Both the position numbers and the translations under genes were made by a program. From Mariniflexile sp. AS56 (GTDB lineage Bacteria; Bacteroidota; Bacteroidia; Flavobacteriales; Flavobacteriaceae), in assembly GCF_030552475.1 (NCBI RefSeq), contig NZ_JAUPED010000014.1, positions 31,787 through 95,786 on the forward strand: DNA of 64,000 nucleotides. Reading direction: 5' to 3'. This document shows, piece by piece, positions 44,695 to 52,557 of this stretch. A model generated the notes under the pieces. It saw only the letters and a list, made by a program, of their open reading frames with translations. It did not search any database and was not told where the DNA came from. Positions within the stretch are counted from its first letter, which is position 1. Each line of letters starts with the position of its first letter.

Positions 44695-45413
44695 GCTTTT
44701 TTAGCGCGTTCTAAATCTTCTGGCGTATCAATTTCTACACCTTCTACGGTAGTCTCTACCATTTTAATACGTTTGCCGTATTCTAAATAGCGTAGCTGTT
44801 CTAGTTTTTCTGAAGCTTCTAAAGTCTGCATAGGCAAACGGTAAAAATCTAACAAGGCTTCTTTTCTAAAAGCATACACGCCTTTATGTTTAAAATAGCG
44901 CACACCCACATTTTTATCTCTTGGATACGGAATGGGGCTTCTAGAAAAATACAGCGCAAACTGGGACTGGTCCACCACCACCTTAACGGTATTTGGGTTA
45001 TTTATTTCCTCTTCATTCGTAATATGCACCATTAAAGAAGCCAAATCGATGTTTTTATCATGGTCGTCTTTAAAAACAGCTATGAGTTTTTCTAAGGATT
45101 CCTTATCTGTAAAAGGCTCATCACCTTGCACATTAATTACAATGTCAATATCTAAAGATTCCACGGCTTCAGCAATTCTATCACTTCCACATTCGTGTTC
45201 CTTTTTACTCATCATGGCTTTACCTCCATTATTTATAACTTCATCATAAATAATAGCGCTATCGGTAACTACTAAAACATCATCAAATAATTGCGTGTTT
45301 ACAGTCGCCTCGTAGGTACGTACAATAACCGATTTACCTTCCAAATCTTGCATTAGTTTTCCTGGAAAGCGTGATGCACTATAACGTGCGGGAATCATTG
45401 AAATTATTTTCAT
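44685..45413 (-). CDS. kdsB: 3-deoxy-manno-octulosonate cytidylyltransferase (KdsB type)
   Basis: 242 residues from the ATG at 45413 ([19 protein letters not shown]); seven codons upstream give an alternative start that is less like the family. CTP-binding [35 protein letters not shown] and VQGDEPF are all typical. The enzyme activates Kdo (or 8-amino-Kdo) with CTP for transfer to lipid A. Its context, immediately beside a KdnB-like oxidase, suggests it may accept 8-amino-Kdo, as in Shewanella. It is the first gene of the LPS-core run on the minus strand. Confidence 0.9.
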   Translation of the reverse strand: MKIISMIPARYSASRFPGKLMQDLEGKSVIVRTYEATVNTQLFDDVLVVTDSAIIYDEVINNGGKAMMSKKEHECGSDRIAEAVESLDIDIVINVQGDEPFTDKESLEKLIAVFKDDHDKNIDLASLMVHITNEEEINNPNTVKVVVDQSQFALYFSRSPIPYPRDKNVGVRYFKHKGVYAFRKEALLDFYRLPMQTLEASEKLEQLRYLEYGKRIKMVETTVEGVEIDTPEDLERAKKAWK

Positions 45414-45431
45414 CTTCTTTAAATTGTGCAT

Positions 45432-45439
45432 CAAAAATA
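45432..45439 (-). promoter_or_regulatory. Candidate -7 box (TATTTTTG) of the kdsB gene
   Basis: The minus strand reads TATTTTTG, 18 bp before the preferred ATG at 45413, which supports that start over the more distant one. Confidence 0.5.
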
Positions 45440-45656
45440 GAATAAATTTTAGTGGTATTTAATTTTACTAAATGTAAACTTTATAGCTCGTTCAAAATCA
45501 GTAAAATATCTAATACTAATAATTAACTTTTCTAATTTTATTGTCATGACACCTATAGGCATTCAAATATAATTAATATTTTATCATTAGGTTATCGTTT
45601 ACCTTCAACCCTAATGAGGTCTTTATAATTCTGAAAACCGTGACTGCAACTCTAAG

Positions 45657-47084
45657 TTAAGCTTGTTCAAAAAAATCGTCTGTAAAACCAATAAGATATA
45701 ACTTATCCTTAGCTCTGGTAACTGCCGTATAAAGCCAGCGTAAATATTCCTTATCGATACCGTTTGGTAAATAAGGTTGTTCTACAAATACGGTATTCCA
45801 TTGTCCACCTTGCGATTTGTGGCAGGTTATCGCATAGGAGAACTTTACTTGTAAGGCATTAAAATGCTTACTAGCCTTCACTTTTAAAAACTTTTTATAC
45901 TTGCTCGTTTCACTTTCAAAATCTTTCATAACTTCCTGGTATAACCTGTTGGAATCTTCATAGGATAGTGATGGCGTTTCAGATTCTATGGTATCTAAAA
46001 GTAATACCGTTTCAAAAGTGGGCATTTTCGGGTAATCGACCATGCGTACTTTTACTTCCGCGAAGCGAAACCCATACAATTCTGTTATACTAAAAATTTC
46101 AAGTACTTCAATAATATCACCATTGGCTATAAAACCAGCCTCGGTTGTTGGTTTAATCCAAAAATAGTTATTCTTAACCACCATTAAATAATCGCCAGAA
46201 GATAATTCACTTTCATTAAAAAGAATCCGATTTCTTATTTGTTGGTTGTATAAATTGGCACGTTTATTACTACGAACAATAATCGCGGTTTCTTCGTTCC
46301 CTAAATCACTGTACGAGTCGTTAATAGCGTCCATAATCTCGTAACCATCAATCAACCTCACAATATCTTTAAACTGCGCTAAATCGAATTTAAAGGCATC
46401 ATTTGCACCATAAGATAAAGCTTCACGTAACACCGTGGCATTGGCAAGTATGCCAGATTCTTGTCCTTGCCTTACAACTTCGTCTAGTTCCATTCTAGTA
46501 ACTTCCTTATTGTAATTTAAAGCCAGCGTGTTTTCATCTAACGCCGGACTTAAATCTAGCTTCACTGGCGGTAATTGAGCGGTATCCCCTATTAATAAGA
46601 GTTTACATTGATGCCCAGAGTATACATATTGCATTAAATCGTCCAATAACGATCCGTTTTCAAATAATTTTGAATCTCCAGGCGTATCTGGTATCATCGA
46701 GGCTTCATCTACAATAAAAATGGTGTTTTTATGTTTATTGGGTTGCAAAACAAACGATACGCCTCCACCCTTTTCTTTTTTAGGAAAATAGATTTTTTTA
46801 TGAATGGTAAATGCTTCTTTTCCGGAATAATTAGAGATCACTTTTGCCGCTCGACCCGTTGGTGCCATTAGGACGGCGCTCTTTTTTGCCTTCCATAAAT
46901 TGTTCACAATAGTACCAACTATCGTGGTTTTACCAGTACCAGCGTAGCCTTTTAGTAAATAAAGCCTATTTGGGGCTTCACTAAAAATAAATTCAGCTAA
47001 TTGCTGTAAAACAAGATTTTGTTTTAGAGTCGGTTCAAACGGAAACTGCTGTTTTATAAGGGAATAGAATTCTGGTGAAGTCAT
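45657..47084 (-). CDS. RecD-like ATP-dependent helicase
   Basis: 475 residues from the ATG at 47084 (MTSPEFYSLIKQQF); the frame extends upstream by a TTG codon. Walker A is LLKGYAGTGKTTIVG, motif II FIVDEASMI, the arginine/RecD motif GDTAQLPPVKL, and the C-terminal UvrD-like block FSYAITCHKSQGGQWNTVF with TAVTRAKDKLYLIG. It is a superfamily 1B 5'-3' helicase without RecB or RecC partners, similar to RecD2. The gene stands alone and diverges from the membrane protein gene at 47213. Confidence 0.9.
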   Translation of the reverse strand: MTSPEFYSLIKQQFPFEPTLKQNLVLQQLAEFIFSEAPNRLYLLKGYAGTGKTTIVGTIVNNLWKAKKSAVLMAPTGRAAKVISNYSGKEAFTIHKKIYFPKKEKGGGVSFVLQPNKHKNTIFIVDEASMIPDTPGDSKLFENGSLLDDLMQYVYSGHQCKLLLIGDTAQLPPVKLDLSPALDENTLALNYNKEVTRMELDEVVRQGQESGILANATVLREALSYGANDAFKFDLAQFKDIVRLIDGYEIMDAINDSYSDLGNEETAIIVRSNKRANLYNQQIRNRILFNESELSSGDYLMVVKNNYFWIKPTTEAGFIANGDIIEVLEIFSITELYGFRFAEVKVRMVDYPKMPTFETVLLLDTIESETPSLSYEDSNRLYQEVMKDFESETSKYKKFLKVKASKHFNALQVKFSYAITCHKSQGGQWNTVFVEQPYLPNGIDKEYLRWLYTAVTRAKDKLYLIGFTDDFFEQA

Positions 47085-47109
47085 TAATGCTGACAAATTT
47101 TAAATTATT

Positions 47110-47117
47110 CAAAGATA
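47110..47117 (-). promoter_or_regulatory. Candidate -7 box (TATCTTTG) of the RecD-like gene
   Basis: The minus strand reads TATCTTTG, matching TAnnTTTG, 25 bp before the ATG at 47084. It faces the plus-strand box at 47165. Confidence 0.5.
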
Positions 47118-47164
47118 GAAATGATTTTTACCTATAATAGATTTTTACGATTAAAAAAAAATTG

Positions 47165-47172
47165 TAGATTTG
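47165..47172 (+). promoter_or_regulatory. Candidate -7 box (TAGATTTG) of the membrane-protein/DUF3822/rsmD operon
   Basis: TAGATTTG matches TAnnTTTG and lies 40 bp before the ATG at 47213. Confidence 0.5.
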
Positions 47173-47212
47173 CGAAAGACCTTTAATAAACTATTTAAAT
47201 TAAAAAACGATT

Positions 47213-47950
47213 ATGTTGAAATTTATTCTTATTGCTGTTGCAGCTATACTGCTTACAATTGGCTTGGTTAAGTTAGTTGATAAATACATCCCGTCTAAGT
47301 TCAAACCTGTATTACATATAGGACTTTGGGTATTGATTGCTTTTTTAGGCTACCAGACATATATGTCGATATATACGCCTATCTTATTTAACCAAGAAAA
47401 GAATAAGCGTTATGAAAAGGTAATTAAGAATTTAATAGATATTAGAGATTCTGAATTAGCTTACAAACAAGTAAATGGTAAGTTTACTGATAGCTTTGAC
47501 GAATTAGTTAAATTTATCGAATCTGCTCAATTCACAATTATTCAACGTAAAGATGCTAGTGTTTTAGATGTTGAAATGTCTAAACGTTTCGGTGTAGATA
47601 CTTATAAAGATGTTGTAGAAATTGATACTTTAGGATATGTACCTGTTAAAGATTCATTATTCAAAAACTCTACACGTTATAAAACCATGATGAACGTTCC
47701 TGTTGGGAAACCTGGAGAAAAATTCCAATTACAAGCTGGTTTATTAAAACAAAACGATATTAACATTCCTGTATTTGAAGCTTCGGTTAAAAAAGACGTG
47801 CTTTTATTCGATCAAGATCGTGACATGGTTATCCAAGAAAACCAAGTAATCTCTGTTGATGGCGTTAATGGTGATGCTTTAAGAGTAGGATCTATGAATG
47901 AAGTTAAAACTATTGGGAACTGGCCAAAAACTTATGGCGCAAACGAATAA
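47213..47950 (+). CDS. Membrane-anchored protein of unknown function
   Basis: 245 residues. Two hydrophobic helices at the N-terminus (FILIAVAAILLTIGLVKLV and LHIGLWVLIAFLGYQTYM) precede a soluble domain with a basic start (KNKRYEKVIKNLIDIRDSE) and beta stretches. The domain probably faces the periplasm. I recognise it as a conserved flavobacterial protein usually found before DUF3822 and rsmD, without a known function. Its stop lies 17 bp inside the next gene. Confidence 0.75.
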   Translation: MLKFILIAVAAILLTIGLVKLVDKYIPSKFKPVLHIGLWVLIAFLGYQTYMSIYTPILFNQEKNKRYEKVIKNLIDIRDSELAYKQVNGKFTDSFDELVKFIESAQFTIIQRKDASVLDVEMSKRFGVDTYKDVVEIDTLGYVPVKDSLFKNSTRYKTMMNVPVGKPGEKFQLQAGLLKQNDINIPVFEASVKKDVLLFDQDRDMVIQENQVISVDGVNGDALRVGSMNEVKTIGNWPKTYGANE

Positions 47951-48755
47951 AACTTTTAACACACAAAATAATCTAGAATTGTCCATTCAAATAAGTTTGA
48001 GTGGACTTTCTTTTTGTATCCTACAAAGAGATACGCATACTATTATGAGTTTAAAGGAAGTTAGTTTTGAAAAAAAACTAAATCCTATAGAAGTTCTAGA
48101 TCAATTAAAACACCTTTTCAATACCGAAAGTGTTACTCAAAACACCTATGAAGCTATTACCATTATTCATGGTAACGAGCTTTCCACATTAGTACCTAAG
48201 CCCCTATTTAACGAAGATTGTATTGCCGATTATTTAAAGTTTAATTCTAAAATTTTAGTATCAGACTTTATTGCTCATGATGATATTGTTATAAATGATA
48301 GCGTAAACGTTTATGTGCCCTACATTAACATTAACAACTTTATTTACGACCAATTTGGCGCCTTTACCTTCAAGCATGTTTCAACCGTTTTAATTGAAGA
48401 AATACTGCATCTAGAAAAAAACGCGAGTACACCCAAAGTGTATGTAAATATTAATAAGAACCATTTTGAAACTATTATAGTGGATAATGCGAAATTGATA
48501 CTATACAATACTTTCGAGTATAATGCACCCGAAGATTTTATCTATTACATTTTATTTGCTACCGAGCAACTAAACCTAAACCCAGAAACATTTAATTTAG
48601 TGTTTATTGGCGATGTCTCAAAACAGGATGCTTTATATGCCATAGCGTATAAATACATTAGAAACGTGAGTTTTGGAAACAGAAATGAAACGTACGAGTA
48701 CCTTGAAACACCAAAATATAATTATTCAAATTTCACCTTAATAAAAAGTTTTTAA
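47934..48755 (+). CDS. DUF3822 family protein
   Basis: 273 residues from the ATG at 47934 (MAQTNKTFNTQNN); an upstream ATG in the same frame would overlap the previous gene by more. It matches DUF3822: LSIQISLSGLSFCILQRD, KVYVNINKNHFETIIV and ILFATEQLNLNPETFNLVFIGD. The family resembles actin/PilM-like ATPase folds in shape, but no activity is established. It overlaps the gene before it and ends with the TAATG overlap that starts rsmD, so the three genes are translationally linked. Confidence 0.82.
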   Translation: MAQTNKTFNTQNNLELSIQISLSGLSFCILQRDTHTIMSLKEVSFEKKLNPIEVLDQLKHLFNTESVTQNTYEAITIIHGNELSTLVPKPLFNEDCIADYLKFNSKILVSDFIAHDDIVINDSVNVYVPYININNFIYDQFGAFTFKHVSTVLIEEILHLEKNASTPKVYVNINKNHFETIIVDNAKLILYNTFEYNAPEDFIYYILFATEQLNLNPETFNLVFIGDVSKQDALYAIAYKYIRNVSFGNRNETYEYLETPKYNYSNFTLIKSF

Positions 48756-49294
48756 TGCGCATTATTTCAGGAATATATAAAAGTAGAAAAATTGTTGCAC
48801 CCAAAAACTTACCGGTGCGTCCTACCACCGATATGGCTAAGGAGTCCTTGTTTAACATCATCAATAACAACTTTTACTTTAACGAGTTAACCGTAATAGA
48901 CCTTTTTGCAGGATCGGGCAATATAAGCTATGAATTTGCTTCTAGAGGTACTGAGCAAATTACCTGTGTCGATCAAGACTTTGGTTGCATCAAGTTTATT
49001 AATAAAACGGCTACCGAATTTAAAATGCCCATACAAACTATAAAAAGTGATGTGTTCACTTTTTTAGAAAAAACCAAATTACAAGGAAATATCATTTTTG
49101 CCGACCCACCGTACAACTTCACAGTCGACGCTTTTGCAAAAATCCCAGAATTGGTATTTAAAAACAACTTATTACTTGAAGATGGTTTACTAATTGTAGA
49201 GCACTCCAAGCATACCGATTTATCTAAATTACCGCATTTTAGCTACTCTAAAAGTTATGGTGGTAACATGTTTAGTTTCTTCGAAATTGTTTAA
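48755..49294 (+). CDS. rsmD: 16S rRNA (guanine966-N2)-methyltransferase
   Basis: 179 residues of the class I methyltransferase fold. RIISGIYKSRKI and PVRPTTDMAKESLFNII open the RsmD signature; SAM-binding DLFAGSGNISYE and catalytic DPPYNF follow. It modifies G966 of 16S rRNA near the decoding site. The start overlaps the DUF3822 stop by one base. Confidence 0.93.
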   Translation: MRIISGIYKSRKIVAPKNLPVRPTTDMAKESLFNIINNNFYFNELTVIDLFAGSGNISYEFASRGTEQITCVDQDFGCIKFINKTATEFKMPIQTIKSDVFTFLEKTKLQGNIIFADPPYNFTVDAFAKIPELVFKNNLLLEDGLLIVEHSKHTDLSKLPHFSYSKSYGGNMFSFFEIV

Positions 49295-49429
49295 ATATTA
49301 AAATAAATACTCTTAATTCCTTTTTTTTCAGTACCTTAGAGTTCTCCTTAAGATAGTTCCCTGTATCTATCAATTACTTAAAGTGTATGAGTGCTTGAGG
49401 CTTTCAAGTAATTATAAACGCACTTATTT

Positions 49430-49462
49430 TATGGTTTAATTAAAACTTAATTAAAAACCATA
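49430..49462. repeat. Near-perfect hairpin directly upstream of the NTF2-like gene
   Basis: TATGGTTTAATTAA (49430-49443) pairs with TTAATT-AA-AAACCATA (49447-49462) in a 14-bp stem with a two-base bulge and a three-base loop. It ends four bases before the ATG. It could be an operator or a translation-control hairpin; no T-run follows, so it is not a usual terminator. Confidence 0.45.
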
Positions 49463-49466
49463 ACCA

Positions 49467-49982
49467 ATGAGAAAACTTGTATTACTTCTATTTACTGTAG
49501 TCCTTTTTACTTCTTGTAAAGACCAAACCGAACGCTACACACAATCTTCGCCCGAAATTGAAACCCTAAAAGCTAGTATTGATGCTTACAACACTAAAAA
49601 CTATGAAACACTAATAAGTCACCACGCCGATTCTTCTAGAATTAACTTTAACAGAGCTAAATTAAACCCAAGTGAAGTCGTTGAATATCACAAAAGAAAC
49701 GACGTTGCTTATAGCCAACGCGCATTTGCTAAAGACGGCCAAATTTATGAAATGGTTATTGATGATGAAGGAAAAAAATGGGTGAATTTTTGGGGCTACT
49801 GGCACGGAACCTTAGCTGCCAACTCTAAAGAATTATCCATTCCCGTGCATTTAACCGCACAATTTGTAGATGGTAAAATTGTAGAGCAATACGGTTATTG
49901 GGATCCATCTGAAGTTCTTCTAGCACTACAAGAAATTGAAGCTAGTAAAATGGATGAAGACATGGCATCTCTAGAAGAATAA
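49467..49982 (+). CDS. Lipoprotein with NTF2/SnoaL-like domain
   Basis: 171 residues. Lipoprotein signal VVLFTSCKD (Cys17). The body has the NTF2-like pattern: LKASIDAYNTKNYETLISHH, a central WGYWHGTLA strand and the GKIVEQYGYWDP end typical of SnoaL-like sheets. NTF2-like domains bind small ligands or act as small enzymes. The ligand is unknown. It is followed by the 248-residue secreted protein gene and may share its transcript. Confidence 0.78.
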   Translation: MRKLVLLLFTVVLFTSCKDQTERYTQSSPEIETLKASIDAYNTKNYETLISHHADSSRINFNRAKLNPSEVVEYHKRNDVAYSQRAFAKDGQIYEMVIDDEGKKWVNFWGYWHGTLAANSKELSIPVHLTAQFVDGKIVEQYGYWDPSEVLLALQEIEASKMDEDMASLEE

Positions 49983-50009
49983 TACATACTAACCAAACTA
50001 TAATCAGAT

Positions 50010-50756
50010 ATGAAAACAATAAAATCGAGTCTATTATTAGTACTTTTACTTTGTATGTCGGTATCATTTTCCAACGCGCAACAGAAATACTTAATACACC
50101 AAGACAATGTAAAGCCATCTAAACTTATGGCCTACGAGAAAATAGCCAAAGAGTTTAACGAAGCCTGTGTAACCCACAACGTGCAAACCTCTTGGGCAAC
50201 TGCCACCACCAACGACCTCAAATATATCTACATAACACCCATAGATAATTTTGCAGATATTGATAAGCGTCCATTTACAGACATGGCAAAAAAAATGGGC
50301 GATAAATTTAGTGAGATGTTTAAAAAATTCGACTCCTGTTACGATACCCATAACGACTATATTATAACATTGGTTGAAGATTTAACCTATATGCCCAATG
50401 GCATTACCACAACCCAAGAAGGTCAAAATTACCGCAAGTGGTTCTACATTTATTTTACACCACAAAACGCCGAAAAAGTTCGTGAAGGTATGAAAGCCGT
50501 AAAAGACTTATACATAAGTAAAAAATCTAAAGAAGATTACCGCATATACCGCAGCGGTTTTGGCTGTCCAGAAAATTTTTATCTCGTAACCGTATCGGCA
50601 AAAGATGAAATTGATGGCGCCACAAAATCGAAAGCCAACGAAGCCATTTTAGGTCCAGATCGCTGGGAAACGTTTAATAAAGTACTAAGTTACGCAAGCC
50701 GCTTTGAAGAATACTCCGGTGAAATGCGACCAGATTTAGCATATAGTCCTAAATAG
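50010..50756 (+). CDS. Secreted protein of unknown function
   Basis: 248 residues with a signal peptide (LLLVLLLCMSVSFSNAQQ). Two similar halves (about 27-130, and 135-235) each start with Lys/Tyr-rich strands and have the alternating beta-alpha rhythm of ferredoxin-like dimeric barrels, but I do not recognise a named family. DNVKPSKLMAYEKIAKEF and NAEKVREGMKAVKDLY resemble each other in pattern. It is 27 bp after the NTF2-like gene. It ends before the hairpin that separates it from the RNase P RNA gene. Confidence 0.6.
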   Translation: MKTIKSSLLLVLLLCMSVSFSNAQQKYLIHQDNVKPSKLMAYEKIAKEFNEACVTHNVQTSWATATTNDLKYIYITPIDNFADIDKRPFTDMAKKMGDKFSEMFKKFDSCYDTHNDYIITLVEDLTYMPNGITTTQEGQNYRKWFYIYFTPQNAEKVREGMKAVKDLYISKKSKEDYRIYRSGFGCPENFYLVTVSAKDEIDGATKSKANEAILGPDRWETFNKVLSYASRFEEYSGEMRPDLAYSPK

Positions 50757-50783
50757 AATAGCCAACCATTTATTTTATAAAGG

Positions 50784-50822
50784 AAATAAGCCCTTCTTTA
50801 ATAGTTAAAGGAGGGCTTATTA
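50784..50822. terminator. Convergent terminator hairpin
   Basis: AATAAGCCCT (50785-50794) pairs with AGGGCTTATT near 50813-50822, with further pairs in the loop (CTTTAA/TTAAAG). It sits between the secreted protein gene (plus) and the RNase P RNA (minus) and can serve both. Confidence 0.8.
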
Positions 50823-50828
50823 ATGCTT

Positions 50829-51163
50829 AAGTAAATCTATAAGCCGAATTCTGTATGTCCTAAATCCATTTAAAGAAAACTCCAAACAAACTTAAAACAC
50901 CCTTATCATTTATCTGTGTGCATTGTTACCAATACACTTTAGCTGTCTACCCTCCAACAATCGAGCGTGCCGCCCTCAAACGTTGGTATACATGACATTG
51001 CACCACATAGAGTTTACCTGGTTTCACTACAGCATGACCTGTACATACTTTCTGTTGCACTTTTCCTAGCCTCACGACTGGTGGTTATTAGCCACTATGT
51101 TGCACTACGGTGTTCGGACTTTCCTCCTTCCGATAAACGGAAAGCGATAAGGCGATTTACTTG
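50829..51163 (-). ncRNA. rnpB: RNase P RNA (class A)
   Basis: On the minus strand the RNA begins AAGTAAATC (51155-51163), which pairs with GATTTACTT at the other end (50829-50837), the P1 helix. The universal core GAGGAAAGTCCG (51116-51127) follows, then GGCTAATAACCACC, and the 3' part has ACAGAATTCGGCTTAT, the conserved end of the catalytic core. It cleaves the 5' leader of tRNA precursors with RnpA. The 335-base length is normal. The boundaries rest on P1 and may be off by a few bases. Confidence 0.93.
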
Positions 51164-51167
51164 CCGC

Positions 51168-51175
51168 AAAAATAC
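51168..51175 (-). promoter_or_regulatory. -7 box (TATTTTTG) of rnpB
   Basis: The minus strand reads TATTTTTG, exact TAnnTTTG. It ends four bases before the predicted 5' end of the RNA, the expected distance. Confidence 0.65.
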
Positions 51176-51229
51176 AACACTACCTAATCAAAAACCTAAT
51201 TACTTGCCCTAAAATAATTAATAAAATGG

Positions 51230-51383
51230 GGGCGTTACCCACAAGGGGTCGGGCTATACGCTATATCTTTTTAAAACGTTATAGCGAGAACGAAGGACGT
51301 GGCTATCTACTAAATTTCAGTACTTCCCTCCTTTTGCTCTATTAAAGTTTTAAAAAGGATGCCGCTGCTATCCCTAACGCGGG
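51230..51383. repeat. Interspersed repeat, copy B
   Basis: 154 bp with termini GGGCGTTACCC (51230-51240) and CCCTAACGCGGG (51372-51383) and internal GGGTCGGGC, like the copy at 32749-32836, but with a longer and unrelated middle containing ATAGCG/CGCTAT arms. It lies between rnpB and the HEPN-like gene. The remaining bases of this gap hold nothing else. Confidence 0.7.
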
Positions 51384-51413
51384 TGTTTCCTAAAGTAAGT
51401 TTTCCTATTTATT

Positions 51414-52337
51414 TCAACTATCTTCAAATTCCAGGTCAATTTCCTTCAAAATTTGTCCAAGTTGCCCTAACTGTTTACAAAGACTATCAAGAAAAATTTC
51501 GGCGTCATCATTTCCTAAAAGTTCGTTTTCTTTTTGCCATCCATCTAGCCGTTGAATTATATAATAGATTAATCTAAATGACTCGTAAACTCCATCTGGT
51601 AAATTTTCATTATACCGTGAATTTAGTTCCATTTTAATTTCTTCAATTGATTTTTTTATTTCGGATATTCCTAATTGTCCTTGAAAACTTCTGACTTCAT
51701 CCCTAATCCCTCTATAAATTAATTGTCTATTTCTATCAACACCAAATATCATTTCTTGAAGTTTTTTACTTTTATGCTCTTCTTTTTTCATTTTAATCTT
51801 TTTATCGATGTCATATTGTATAAACAGAAGTACTCTTTTTGTAAAATTATATTGATTGGAAATAAATGTTTTCAAATCAACATTCACTTTTCTAAATTGA
51901 GGTGTATATCCTACATATGTGAATTTATACTTTGACATAACTCCTTTTTCAATAAAATAGTACTCCGATTTTTTCCTATTCGTGGGATGACCTGCAATAT
52001 CATTTCGAACTTCCCTTATTTCATGATCAAAAGAAAATAAGTCAAAAAAGTCTTTTTGCTTAACTTTAAAATCAACTATACATTTATACAAATGATAAAG
52101 TCCATCTTGTTGAACAAATAGTGATTGTAAAATCCCATATATTAAAAGGGTGCTTCTGCCTCCAATACCATTTGTATCAATATTTTCAAATTCCTCAATA
52201 GCAATCTGGCTATCTTCAATTAAATCAATTGAGGTGAAAGTTTGATTATATTTAAGTTCATCAGCTATATTATAAAAGTTATGAAACAAAGGTTTATGAA
52301 TAGTTTCACTTATAATATCGCATAAATTTAAAATCAT
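51414..52337 (-). CDS. HEPN-like hypothetical protein
   Basis: 307 residues, cytosolic, charged and very AT-rich in codon use. Residues 111-117 read RNDIAGH, an R-N-x4-H pattern like that of HEPN ribonuclease domains (Rx4-6H, polar residue after Arg), set in a long helix (FSFDHEIREVRNDIAGHP). The C-terminal half is coiled-coil-like (GISEIKKSIEEIKMEL) and rich in Glu/Lys. No family is recognised. HEPN proteins often act in toxin-antitoxin or defence systems, but no antitoxin partner is adjacent. An interspersed repeat touches its 3' end. Confidence 0.6.
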   Translation of the reverse strand: MILNLCDIISETIHKPLFHNFYNIADELKYNQTFTSIDLIEDSQIAIEEFENIDTNGIGGRSTLLIYGILQSLFVQQDGLYHLYKCIVDFKVKQKDFFDLFSFDHEIREVRNDIAGHPTNRKKSEYYFIEKGVMSKYKFTYVGYTPQFRKVNVDLKTFISNQYNFTKRVLLFIQYDIDKKIKMKKEEHKSKKLQEMIFGVDRNRQLIYRGIRDEVRSFQGQLGISEIKKSIEEIKMELNSRYNENLPDGVYESFRLIYYIIQRLDGWQKENELLGNDDAEIFLDSLCKQLGQLGQILKEIDLEFEDS

Positions 52338-52532
52338 AAATTTAATTCAGAGTTAACTATTGGATTACAAACTAAAGATAACTTTCTTTTAATGAACTTT
52401 ATCAATTGATATCGAATTTAGTTGATTTTTTCTACAAACTAAACAAAAAACATATTTCAATATTAACATTGTTTTTGTTAATAACTCCTTCTAAATTTTC
52501 ATTTCATAATTCATAATTCTTATTGGAATTTT

Positions 52533-52540
52533 TAACTTTG
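52533..52540 (+). promoter_or_regulatory. Candidate -7 box (TAACTTTG) of the dnaX gene
   Basis: TAACTTTG matches TAnnTTTG and lies 17 bp before the dnaX ATG. No clear -33 box is visible. Confidence 0.55.
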
Positions 52541-52557
52541 TTACTTTAAGAATATCC

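Noticed and set aside
50967..51212. Open frame of 81 codons on the plus strand
   Set aside because: It lies across the RNase P RNA gene on the opposite strand; its coding look comes from the RNA sequence.
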